Assembly: GCF_000090795.2 (NCBI RefSeq)
Contig: NW_003546308.1
Location: 100,854-132,273, forward strand
Length of the DNA stretch: 31,420 bases
Direction: 5' to 3'
Source: Amphimedon queenslandica
Lineage: Eukaryota > Porifera > Demospongiae > Haplosclerida > Niphatidae
In this document: positions 20,106 through 29,297 of the stretch, piece by piece
Layout of the letters: each line of letters starts with the position of its first letter
Position numbering within the stretch: position 1 is the first letter of the stretch
Translations under genes and position numbers: made by a program
The notes under the pieces: model-generated
What the model was told of the DNA's origin: nothing
The model's database searches: none
Seen by the model: the letters and a program-made list of their open reading frames with translations, nothing else

Positions 20106-20148
20106 ACTTCCGGTTTCATTTGCTTCCGGTTTAATCTATCACTTCCGG
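20106..20148 (+). promoter_or_regulatory. Cluster of three ETS-type sites upstream of receptor 3
   Basis: ACTTCCGG (20106-20113), GCTTCCGG (20122-20129) and ACTTCCGG (20141-20148) occur within 43 bp, 92 bp before the ATG of receptor 3. CCGGAAGT is the classic ETS/GABP core-promoter element. GCTGACTG-type repeats follow at about 20164-20195. Confidence 0.6.
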
Positions 20149-20239
20149 TTGCAGAAAGGTGAATGCTGACTGACAGTGACTGTGCTGACTGCTGAGCTAG
20201 TGTCACTTTGGAGCTGACTATCAGTCTTGTAAGATCATC

Positions 20240-21283
20240 ATGGAGTTTAACAGCTCGACTAACTGCACTATGTTGGATAATGAGAAATATGATGGTCTAG
20301 TAGTTGTTCAGATTATTTTCTCTACTGTCTCTTGTGTCCTATTATTGTGTATGATAGGACTGATAGTGCTCTTTAAAGAGTACCAGTTCTTCAGCCAGAG
20401 GCTCATTCTCTATGTGGCTGTTTGCAGTTTAATTTACAGTCTCATCAATTCAATCAATTTCTTTGGAAGAGAAGCACAAAATGCAAGTTCAGCCTTAGAA
20501 GATTTGTGCATGGCAGTGGGTTTTTTCAACCAGGCTTCATTCTGCTGGGAGCTCATGTCTGTCACTATAATCATGATTGACATATTCATTAAGATTGTCT
20601 TCAAAAGACAAACAGAGAAATTTGAGCTGTTTTACGTTATATTAATCATATTTGTTCCACTTTCTTTTTCATGGATACCTTTTATTTATAAGGCATATGG
20701 ACCTGCAGGAACTTTCTGTTGGATACGAGAGCGCACTTTTAATAACGAAACATATTGCCCTCTTTTTTGGCATGGGATCTACTTAAGATTTTTTCTCTAC
20801 TATGGCCCACTCTACATTCTTTTTTTTGCCTTGTTCATACTGATTCTGTCTACTTGGTGCATCATCAGAAAGAGACACAAGCAATGGAGAAACAGTCAAT
20901 TAGATTACCAGTTGGTACATTTAGAGCAAATTTTGGAAAAAGAGGTTCGCTCCCTCTTTGCTTACCCAGTTATATTCATAGTGGTAAATATAATACCATT
21001 TGCTCATAGGGTATATGGGATATATAGTACCAGTGATATCACCTATTTTGTTCTATCACTGATTACTGTCATACTGTTTAGTACTCAAGGGAGTATTATA
21101 ATGATCGCTTTTTTAAGCTATCCAGAGACAAGAAAGAAAATGAAGTGGATTGAAATAAAGGCAGCTTTTCGAAGATGGCGTGGAAAAGAAGATGCTGCAA
21201 TCAGAGAGTATCTAGTGGGCGAATCTACAGAAAGAGCTGATTCAATATTACCGACAAATACTGAATACACTAAGATAGTGTAG
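20240..21283 (+). CDS. Seven-TM receptor 3 of the array
   Basis: Intronless, 347 aa. N-glycosylation sites NSS and NCT lie near the start. The pattern is the family's: seven hydrophobic helices, TM3-start Cys (LCMAVGFFNQ), loop-2 YGPAGTFCWIRERTFNNETYC with an additional sequon, basic loop 3 (RKRHKQWRN), and EKEVRSLFAYP entering TM6. It departs from its neighbours after TM7, where LDPETRK becomes SYPETRKKM. In the tail the shared GRSDS motif is degraded to ERADSILP. Its promoter has three ETS-like sites not obvious before the others. Membrane receptor of unknown ligand. Confidence 0.92.
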   Translation: MEFNSSTNCTMLDNEKYDGLVVVQIIFSTVSCVLLLCMIGLIVLFKEYQFFSQRLILYVAVCSLIYSLINSINFFGREAQNASSALEDLCMAVGFFNQASFCWELMSVTIIMIDIFIKIVFKRQTEKFELFYVILIIFVPLSFSWIPFIYKAYGPAGTFCWIRERTFNNETYCPLFWHGIYLRFFLYYGPLYILFFALFILILSTWCIIRKRHKQWRNSQLDYQLVHLEQILEKEVRSLFAYPVIFIVVNIIPFAHRVYGIYSTSDITYFVLSLITVILFSTQGSIIMIAFLSYPETRKKMKWIEIKAAFRRWRGKEDAAIREYLVGESTERADSILPTNTEYTKIV

Positions 21284-21421
21284 ATTATTATTATATATAG
21301 TTGTAAGGTATCTATTACTATTTTGTGAATGAGTAGGAGTGTACTATAAGTTTTTATAAAAGTCATTTTATTATGTCATGAATACTATCAACAGCACAGC
21401 CAAGCTGTTTATTCCAGGAAG

Positions 21422-22468
21422 ATGTCTAATGACAGCAGCAGCAATGGCACTGACCAGTCTTGCTTTGATATTTATGATGATCACCACTTCATAGGATTAG
21501 CTGTGTTAAGCGTAGTCCTCTCTATAATCTCAAGTATATTCCTGCTAGCTGCAATAGCACTCATTGTCCTCTTCAAGAAATATGTCTATTTGAGTCAGAA
21601 GCTGATCCTTTATCTCTGCATTGCAAGTCTCCTCTTCTCCTTCAGCACAGTACTCAACGTGACACCTGCTGACGCACACACCAATCCTGTCTCTAAGGCT
21701 TACTGCATTATCATGGGGTTTGTTGATCAGGTGTTCCTATGGTGGCAGATAAATTGCGTTGCAATCATCATGATTGATGTATTCATTCGTGTTGTATTTG
21801 AGAGGAACACACGAAAGTACAAAATACCATACATCATTGGTATAGTGGCTCCTCCATTGGTATTCTCATGGATACCATTCATTGGTCTATCCTATGGCCC
21901 AGCTGGTGTCTTCTGCTGGATAAGAGATAGAGAATATGAAAACTGTGACGTGTTTAATTTAGGAGCCATTTTAAGGTTTTCCCTCTACTATGCTCCTTTC
22001 TATGCTTTAATGATTGGCCTGGCAATACTTCTAGTCATTACTTTGTGCATATCACGAAGGAAGAAGAAGCAATGGATGACAGGGAACCTTGGGAAAGAGA
22101 CGATAGAACTACAAAAGAAGATAATATCTGAAACCCGGTCTTTGATTGGGTATCCAGTTTTTTTCATGGTGATATGCATAACTCCACTCATTTTCAGGAT
22201 CTATGGGATCTTTAAAACAGATGGCACTATCTACTTTATACTCTCCTATCTGCTGGTTATTGTCTATCGTCTGATTGGTGTTATCATTGCACTCATCTTT
22301 GCACTTGATCCAGAGACGAGGAAGAAACTAAATTGTGTCGAGATCCAAGCAGCCATCCAGCGATGGAAAGGGAAAGAGAAGAATGCTGTGGTTGCATATG
22401 AAGCTGAGATTGGACGGAGTGACTCCTATAGCAGGGAAAAAGCAATAAAGATTGAAAAAGATACATAG
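21422..22468 (+). CDS. Seven-TM receptor 4 of the array
   Basis: Intronless, 348 aa. N-terminal NDS, NGT sequons and a SCFDIYDD stretch are shared with receptor 5. Seven TM segments are present, with TM3-start YCIIMGFVDQ, loop-2 YGPAGVFCWIRDREYENC, loop-3 RRKKKQW, and post-TM7 LDPETRKKLNCVEIQAAIQR. The tail contains AYEAEIGRSDSYSRE. Receptors 4 and 5 share long identical stretches (LSQKLILYLCIAS versus FSQKLILYLCIAS; KYKIPYIIGI; GNLGKET). They therefore arose from the most recent duplication visible in the array. Confidence 0.93.
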   Translation: MSNDSSSNGTDQSCFDIYDDHHFIGLAVLSVVLSIISSIFLLAAIALIVLFKKYVYLSQKLILYLCIASLLFSFSTVLNVTPADAHTNPVSKAYCIIMGFVDQVFLWWQINCVAIIMIDVFIRVVFERNTRKYKIPYIIGIVAPPLVFSWIPFIGLSYGPAGVFCWIRDREYENCDVFNLGAILRFSLYYAPFYALMIGLAILLVITLCISRRKKKQWMTGNLGKETIELQKKIISETRSLIGYPVFFMVICITPLIFRIYGIFKTDGTIYFILSYLLVIVYRLIGVIIALIFALDPETRKKLNCVEIQAAIQRWKGKEKNAVVAYEAEIGRSDSYSREKAIKIEKDT

Positions 22469-22740
22469 AATGATATCTAGGTTTGGATGAGTGCTCCATA
22501 ATATAAGTAATTAATTATTATTACCAACATAATCATTAGCATTGTGTTTCCTTTTTAAAGTACAATTATTTTTATATCATTCTATGAGCCATCAGCCTCA
22601 TGCAGAGTTGAATTCAATTAAGCTTAAAGCTCACATGACAATAGTATAGTAAATAAAACAGTACAGTATGTCCATTAAGGTAGGAGTAGTCGTCACTATG
22701 CATATAGTACATATCAATAGCTAGCGAAACTATTTCATAG
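22469..22740 (+). other. Spacer between receptors 4 and 5
   Basis: 272 bp of AT-rich sequence without an ORF or recognisable repeat. Spacers 20044-20239 and 21284-21421 are also short and non-coding. Confidence 0.6.
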
Positions 22741-23820
22741 TTGTTCTTGAAGAAGATGTCCAACAGCAATGAGAGCAATGAAACAGATGGGCCTGACCTT
22801 TCTTGTTTTGATGTCTTTAGTGATCCTCGATACACAGCACTGGCCGTGATGAACATTGTATTCTCCATATCCTCTATCTTGTGTCTGCTAGTGGCAATAT
22901 CAATCATTGTCCTCTTTAAGAAATATGTGCACTTCAGTCAAAAGCTCATCCTTTATCTCTGTATTGCAAGTCTTTTCTATGCAGTCTCTAATTGCTTCAA
23001 CGTGACGCCTCCTGATGTAGCGACTAATACAGCATCAAGGGGCTACTGTGTTGTGATGGGGTTTCTTGATCAGACTGTGTACTGGTGGATGATAAATTGT
23101 GTTGCAATCATCATGATTGATGTATTCATTCGTGTTGCATTTGAGAGAGACACACAAAAGTACAAAATACCATACATCATTGGGATACTAGTTCCTCCAC
23201 TAGTAATCTCATGGATACCATTCCTTTATTTATCATACGGCCCGGCTGGCATCTTCTGCTGGATAAGAAATAAAAATTACGAGGATTGTTCTACATTTGA
23301 TATTGGGAACTACTTCAGATTCTCCGTGTACTACATACCCTTTTACTTCCTTATGCTGGTCCTAGCAGTCCTTCTGGCCCTCTCCTTGTGTATAGCACGT
23401 AGGAAGAGAAAGCAATGGATAACAGGAAACTTGGGGAAAGAGACAAAAGAGCTGCAAAAGAAAATAGCATCTGAGATACGTCCCCTGTTAGGGTATCCCA
23501 TCCTATTCATGATCATAAGCATATTCCCACTCATCTCAAGGATATATGATGCCACAGAACCAGACGAGGGTGACGTCTTCTATTACATTTTATTTGTATT
23601 GCTGGTGACATTTTATCGCTTGATTGGTGTCACTGTGTCCCTCATATTTGTCCTCGATCAAGAAACAAGGAAGCACCTTAATAAGAAAGAAATCAGAGCA
23701 GCTTACATGAGATGGCGCGGGCTAGAAAAAAGGCATGTCACCTCATACAAATTCAAAGTAGGCCAAAGTGACTCTTTCATTGACAAAAGCACTGCCATGA
23801 CAGAGGAAAATAAACAATAA
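22741..23820 (+). CDS. Seven-TM receptor 5 of the array
   Basis: Intronless, 359 aa. It may start at 22741 or at the second ATG, 22756, which gives MSNSNESNETDG and aligns better with receptor 4. It has seven TM helices, TM3-start YCVVMGFLDQ, loop-2 YGPAGIFCWIRNKNYEDC, RRKRKQW in loop 3, and post-TM7 LDQETRKHL (Pro replaced by Gln). The tail motif is GQSDSF. AATAAA signals overlap or follow the stop (23809-23814 and 23840-23845). It is convergent with the LMBR1-type gene, whose stop lies 230 bp away. Confidence 0.93.
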   Translation: MFLKKMSNSNESNETDGPDLSCFDVFSDPRYTALAVMNIVFSISSILCLLVAISIIVLFKKYVHFSQKLILYLCIASLFYAVSNCFNVTPPDVATNTASRGYCVVMGFLDQTVYWWMINCVAIIMIDVFIRVAFERDTQKYKIPYIIGILVPPLVISWIPFLYLSYGPAGIFCWIRNKNYEDCSTFDIGNYFRFSVYYIPFYFLMLVLAVLLALSLCIARRKRKQWITGNLGKETKELQKKIASEIRPLLGYPILFMIISIFPLISRIYDATEPDEGDVFYYILFVLLVTFYRLIGVTVSLIFVLDQETRKHLNKKEIRAAYMRWRGLEKRHVTSYKFKVGQSDSFIDKSTAMTEENKQ

Positions 23821-24049
23821 TAGTTGTGAACAGTGAATCAATAAATTAATAATTTTTCAAATACATACACGTGTACATGTAGTAAAATTTTAATTTAATT
23901 TTAAAAATAAATTAAGTGAGAAGTTCAAAAGGCGCAAGGGATGAAGGGAAGGAGGAGAAAGAGGAAGAAAGAATAATTTGAGAAGAATTGATTATCACTC
24001 GTCCGGCCCTGCCTAAGACACACCATTGAAAACGTTCTCTTTAAAAGAA
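23821..24049. other. Convergent 3' spacer between receptor 5 and the LMBR1-type gene
   Basis: A 229-bp AT-rich stretch with a purine-rich run (about 23936-23975). AATAAA at 23840-23845 serves the + gene. No clear AATAAA is visible for the - gene. Confidence 0.55.
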
Positions 24050-27000
24050 TCATTCAGTATGATACTTCATCTTGCTTCTGGATGAGCTAAATATGCTTAG
24101 AGAAGTGATCCTGTTCCGAAAAAGAAGAGTAACTTCCTTAACTATTGACTGTGTCGCTCGTGTGAAGAGTATCAATGTGGTTAAAGAGATGAACGTGACG
24201 TTGTAGCATAATAGTAGCCAAAAGTTTCCAAGGACCGCTATACTGCTAAAGTGCCCAAAAAGATTGTATTTCGTGATTCCTAAAGGACATAAACAGATGA
24301 AATTAATTTAAACGTTAAATAATATACAATGTACATATGTACATGTACAATACTCAAATGCTGTACCACCCACATAATGAGTTAAAATGCAGACCCATCT
24401 GTAATCTTACCTAAAACTTGAACAACTACTGGCATGGCAGAACTTAGTATCAGCAATATGATGCTGTTAATGATAATCTGTAATAATAATAATAACAATA
24501 ATAATAATAATAATTAATCGTGATTGGAATTGCCTTTATCATGGAGGTATCGCCTGGTCGTGGTCTTAGTCTCCTCAGCAGTGGAGTATTAAAGAATCCC
24601 AATAAACTGGCAGCTGTCATGTAACTAACAATAAACATTCAGGACAAAATAACAACTGATGACAATTAAAATTTGAAAATGGAAAAAATACATGTACTGT
24701 ACATGTACATGTACATGTATGTATTATAGAAAATATATTCTACATTGTAAAATACATTTGTATATAATAATATTATTATTCTGATCATTAATAGGATACA
24801 CAATGAGTATGACTTCCACTAGTGCACCCAATGGCCCAAGATAAGAGGCAGATTTCTCTCCCAGGCTATATATGTGCTCCTAGTATAAAATGAAAATTAA
24901 AAAAAAATACATTTTGTGGCCATACTTGAGCTCCTTTGGGTGAGTGTTCTGAGAGAAGTAGAAGAGAGAGGACATTAAAGAATACAAGAACAAGAGAGAA
25001 GAGAGTGAGAGCCAGAAGGGAAAAGAAGCAAAGAGGATAGAGTATGTGTCTCTCCCAAGCTGATGAGCGACGATGACGCTCTAAAAATGATAAAAGTCAG
25101 TGTTTCTGTATAGAACAGACATTGTTTGCTGTACCTAATCTTTTCTTTTCTTCATAAAGATCAACTAGGGACTGTCTTGTCTTACTAGATGCTAAGGATG
25201 AATTGCTACCAGTAAGAGAAGCTACAGAGAGAGAGGGGACGGGGCATACATGTAAGTATACATGTATACAGATGATTGGAGACTAACATGATCTTTTAAT
25301 TGAAGCTTCTTCAAGGCGCAAGCTCTCAAGCCTCTGGTCAACATCAATATGAAGCTACAGTACATTATAAAGAAAGAGAAAATACATGTACATTGTACAT
25401 GTACATGTACAATATAATAAGACGAAATAATACTTTCTACTAAGTATAGAAAATATTTAAAATGGAAAGGTCTAGAACAGATACATGTACATGTACAATT
25501 GTACATAATATGTACACAATAGCTCATGCTTTCAATCATGTACTGTAGGATTGGCTTACTTCAGGTTGTACTATGATAGTGCCAAGGAGTGTGAAGAGAT
25601 TAGAGAAACCAATGGGAGTGCACATGCTAGTAATCAGTACACCAATCATTGACATACAGGAATAGAGTATGGGTATGTATAATACTAGACCTTTGATGTC
25701 CTGAAAGAGAGAGAGAGAAAGAAATAATATAAGCAGACATGGGTCAACTACATGTATATGTACATGTACATGTATCAACAAAATACCTGAACATGTAGTG
25801 TACTATTAGTACAGGGTTGGATTGTTTAAATTTCAAAATGCTCATAACTTGAAAAATATTTGTCGGAAACAGCTCAAACTTTCTACACAGCATAAGTACA
25901 TCAATATGCATCAAAAAATGTAATAAAAATTGGGGGTGATTTTGGAGCCATTTTTTTGAAAAAACCATGGGCTATAGCCTTGGGTATTTTTTAGGATTTT
26001 GATGTTTTCTTAAAATGGCCATAACTTGAAAAATTGAAGTCGGAATCAGCTCAAACTTTCTACACAGCATAAGTACATCAATATGTATCAGAAAATGTAA
26101 TAAAAATTGGGGGTGATTTCGGAGCCATTTTTTGGAAAAAACCATGGGCTATAGCCTTGGATATTTTTCAGAATTTTGACATTTTCTTAAAATGGCTGTA
26201 ACTTGAAAAATTGAAGTCGGAATCAGCTCAAACTTTCTACATAGCATAAGTACATCAATATGCATCAGAAAATGTAATAAAAATTGGAGGTGATTTTGGA
26301 GCCAGTTTTTAAAAAAAACCATGGGCTATACAAGGCTATAGCCTTGGGTATTTTTCAGAATTTTGACGTTTTCTTAAAATGGCTGTAACTTGAAAAATTG
26401 AAGTCGGAATCAGCTCAAACTTTCTACATAGCATAAGTACATCAATATGCATCAGAAAATGTAATAAAAATTGGAGGTGATTTTGGAGCCAGTTTTTAAA
26501 AAAAACCATGGGCTATACAAGGCTATAGCCTTGGGTATTTTTCAGAATCTTGACGTTTTCTTAAAATGGCTGTAACTTGAAAAATTGAAATTGGAATAAG
26601 CTCAAACTTTCTACACAGCATAAGTACATCAATATGTATCAGAAAATGTAATAAAAATTGGGGGTGATTTCGGAGCCATTTTTTGAAAAAAACATGGGCT
26701 ATAGTACAAAGTTCACAATACTGACCATCAAGTAGAAGGACATGCTGTGAATGTGAAGGGTAAGTGAATCAGCAACCCAAACAGTTCCAATGACTAAGAG
26801 AGCTAACATTAGTAAGACTATTATTGCTTCATACACCCGAGACATAATACCCTGAAAGAGATAGAGCAAAGGAAAGAGAGCAGGAAACACAATAAATAAT
26901 TATAAATGTGGTACAATGTTAATACACATGTACATGTACATGACATGTATACTATAGTAACATGTACATGTACATGTACCTATGTACATGTACATGTACA

Positions 27001-28677
27001 TAGGTACATGTTATTACCTTTTTTGTTCCAGGAAGTCCTTCAGCTTCATAGAAAAAGTAAGCAAACGGTAGCAACAGGAACAAACATACATTAGAGCCCA
27101 GGAATACCAAATTCCACAAACCTACAGTAAAGTACACAAACACATTATCACACACAATTATCATACAGTGATGCCAAATATATACATGTAACACACACAT
27201 ACATAAAAGAGTGAAAAGACAAATGATATCATAATATTTTAGAGAATAAAAGACAATACATGCATTGTATACATGTACATGTATGCATGTACATGTACAT
27301 GCACCAAAAAAATCCTGACCTTTTACGAGTGAAGTATCTAGCCACCTGATGTATGATGTATTTGGATATATGTGACGTATTTCATTACTGATGATAGAGG
27401 AAGGGAGAAGAATGACCGAACTTAGACTAACAGAAACAGCAACTGCACACAATATCGTACTACAAAAGAAAAGGAACGTAGGATAAATTACATGTACATG
27501 TACATGTGCATGTGAATGTACATGTACTGTGTAATTTGCTTACGTTATTTTGTACACTATGGCATCTTGTTCATCTGAGGGTTAAAAGGGAAAAACAAAG
27601 AAAGTGAAATTAATTTACGAGGATTAGACTTACTATTTAAGGCTCCACTCTCTTTTGCTTTCTTGAAATATTTAACAATTGAGTAGCCACAGATGTACAC
27701 ACACATGCACAAGAGGAGACTAATCTAATAGAGAGAGGAAGAGAGAGAGGAAGAGAGAGAGAGAGAGAGAGTGTGTGTGAGAGAGAGAGAGTGAGAGAGT
27801 GAGAGAGAGAGAGAGTGAGAGAGAGAGAGAGTGAGAGAGAGAGAGAGAGTGAGTGAGTGAGTGAGAGAGAGAGAGAGTGAGTGAGTGAGAGAGAGAGTGA
27901 GTGAATGAGGCTGACATGTAGTACTATTGCTTCTTGCACAAACAAACACAGATAATGTATACATGTACGTTTGTAGATGCACATGTAGCACAAATAGGTA
28001 CATAAGTAAATGTACATGTGTCAGTCAAATCTGTCTATTCTGGACAACTTAGGACCATATACTGTCCTGATTATAGGTGTCCTTATTCATAATAGGCAGG
28101 TTTGACTGTACATGCACAAGGCTACTTATGATAGATGCGTATTTATGATAAATACATGTACGTCATGCACTATACGTGTATATTGTAGAAGGTGTTTATG
28201 GCTATGTTGAAGAGGTACTAAACAGGAAGTAACTGCATACTATCTATAGACCACAGCTAGCCACAATAATAGAAGCATTATGAATATTATCAGGGAATCA
28301 TCTGACCCTGAACTTGACAGGCATAACTTACAACACTGCCATATTAAAAATACATGTACATGTACATGAAATGTACCAAACACAACTCCCACATCTTTAA
28401 TTGGATTAATCATTGTTTACTGGTTTTATTAGCTACATCAGCAAACATGTAGTTATTTCAAGAGAAAAGCAATGAGAATGTCATCAATGAAATACAGTCA
28501 AAAGAGTTCATTAAAATACATGTGTACATTGTAATTCCAGTATCATTGCTCTAGTTATCTTACCACGCATTCCCTCACGAAACTGTAGAAGGCTCTCTGC
28601 TCTTCTGGATCGACTAATATATCAGGGTCTTCTATTGTTAGCGAGGAAGAAAGGAACACATTCTCTTTCTCTTCCAT
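24050..28677 (-). CDS. LMBR1: LMBR1/LMBR1L-type multi-pass membrane protein, 14 exons
   Basis: Exons on the minus strand: 28564-28677, 27634-27724, 27544-27574, 27320-27459, 27018-27121, 26726-26851, 25560-25700, 25288-25354, 25135-25221, 24926-25080, 24800-24879, 24534-24624, 24411-24477, 24050-24279. They total 1524 nt, 507 aa plus stop, all phases consistent. Family landmarks: DEQDAIVYKI, LLPSSIISNEI, LWNLVFLGSNVCLFLLLPFA, YEAEGLPGTKK, TSMCTPIGFSNLFTLLG, SAWERHILYP, LILLILSSAMPVV, GITKYNLFGHFSSIAVLGNF. Length matches the usual 490 or so. About nine TM helices with a central charged coiled-coil loop. LMBR1L is a lipocalin-1 receptor and Wnt regulator in vertebrates; the ancestral role is unclear. 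LMBR1 versus LMBR1L cannot be decided. Exon 3 is only 31 bp, and the intron between exons 12 and 13 is apparently GC-AG. Confidence 0.92.
24485..24513. repeat. (TAA)n tract inside a 56-bp LMBR1 intron
   Basis: TAA/TTA triplets make up most of the intron between exons at 24534-24624 and 24411-24477. Confidence 0.7.
25810..26705 (-). repeat. Five units of the 177-bp satellite in an LMBR1-gene intron
   Basis: The reverse complement of the BAZ2 intron-10 unit recurs here. CCATGG landmarks lie at 25965, 26142, 26319 and 26506, and a degenerate one at about 26692. Steps are 177, 177, 187 and about 186 bp; the longer steps come from a 10-bp internal duplication (CTATACAAGG). The array occupies most of the 1025-bp intron 25701-26725. 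Its strand equals that of the host gene. Confidence 0.95.
27730..27908. repeat. (GA)n/(GAGT)n low-complexity tract
   Basis: An imperfect GAGAGA/GTGAGT array lies directly upstream (in minus-strand sense) of LMBR1 exon 2, acting as its CT-rich polypyrimidine tract. Long Ser-Leu frames across it are artefacts. Confidence 0.92.
28022..28108. mobile_element. Short fold-back/MITE in LMBR1 intron 1
   Basis: CAGTCAAATCTGTCTATTCT (28022) is inverted at the other end (ATAATAGGCAGGTTTGACTG to 28108), with TGGACA / TGTCC pairs inside. About 20-bp imperfect arms; 87 bp in all. It resembles mariner-derived MITEs with CAGTCAAACCTG ends. Target duplication is not clear. Confidence 0.65.
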
Positions 28678-28794
28678 CAGTCACCTCTCATGAAGAGGAG
28701 GCGTGTCACCAACCACGCCTTCAAAATGCAACTTCCTAGTTCCGCGCCAAAACCCGCGGCCTAACCTCTGTCTCCCTGGCAACCGATAAACAAA
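28678..28794. promoter_or_regulatory. Divergent (bidirectional) promoter between the LMBR1-type gene and the small membrane protein
   Basis: Only 117 bp separate the two start codons. The spacer is GC-richer than its surroundings. It contains an E2F-like site TTCCGCGCCAAAA (28741-28753), an RFX X-box-like GTCTCCCTGGCAAC (28771-28784, one mismatch from GTNRCC-N-RGYAAC form) and an inverted pair GGCGTG/CACGCC (28700-28719). Shared regulation is inferred. Confidence 0.6.
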
Positions 28795-29208
28795 ATGGCG
28801 GGCAATGATACCTGTGTCAATGGACTATGGGAAGACGGTGTATGCGTGTGTGATCCTAGGTATGAGCTTGGTTTTAACGAGCTGGAACTAAATCCAAAGT
28901 ACTGCTTGGAAGAGAAAGTGACTGTTATTGCAGTAATACCATACGTCACTGGTGAAGAATTAGTTCACACAATTACAATTGGGCTAACCGTTTTCCTTGC
29001 AACATGGGCCATACTCTCATTTCTTGCATTGTTAATGAGCATTAAGGATATGAGTACAATACACACTGATCTACAAGTACTAAACCTAGAACTTGAGGAG
29101 TTTGTGAAAGAGAATGAAAAGTACCCGCAGGCTCAAGATATGATGGATGCAACATTGTGGGAACCTCCAAGACATTTTAAGTGTCTAGAAACAGTAGATG
29201 TAATGTAA
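28795..29208 (+). CDS. Small single-pass membrane protein, unrecognised
   Basis: Intronless, 137 aa, with a strong start context (ACAAAATGGCG). The N-terminal 40 residues carry four Cys in an EGF-like spacing (DTCVNGLWEDGVCVCDPRYE ... YC). One hydrophobic segment lies at about 57-85 (ITIGLTVFLATWAILSFLAL core), followed by an acidic, helix-prone tail (NLELEEFVKENEKYP) and WEPPRHFKCLE near the end. There is no classical signal peptide, so a type III orientation with Cys-rich outside and acidic tail inside is likely (inference). It is divergently paired with the LMBR1-type gene. ATTAAA occurs at 29223-29228. I do not recognise the family. Confidence 0.75.
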   Translation: MAGNDTCVNGLWEDGVCVCDPRYELGFNELELNPKYCLEEKVTVIAVIPYVTGEELVHTITIGLTVFLATWAILSFLALLMSIKDMSTIHTDLQVLNLELEEFVKENEKYPQAQDMMDATLWEPPRHFKCLETVDVM

Positions 29209-29297
29209 CGTAATACAAAATCATTAAAATAATCATTATCTCATCTATTGTATTATAATTATTATTAATTAAAATGAATTCATTGATTTATTCATAA

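Noticed and set aside
21240-21283. PDZ-binding C-terminus in receptor 3 (ends TKIV)
   Set aside because: The -2 residue is Lys, so it does not fit class I or II PDZ consensus.
26952-27452. A single 166-residue exon
   Set aside because: The frame contains two real LMBR1 exons (27320-27459 and 27018-27121) with an intron between; read-through inserts a Cys-rich stretch absent from the family.
27637-28017. Long Ser/Leu/His minus-strand ORFs
   Set aside because: Mostly GA-repeat translation; only the last 91 bases are coding, and in a different frame (LMBR1 exon 2).
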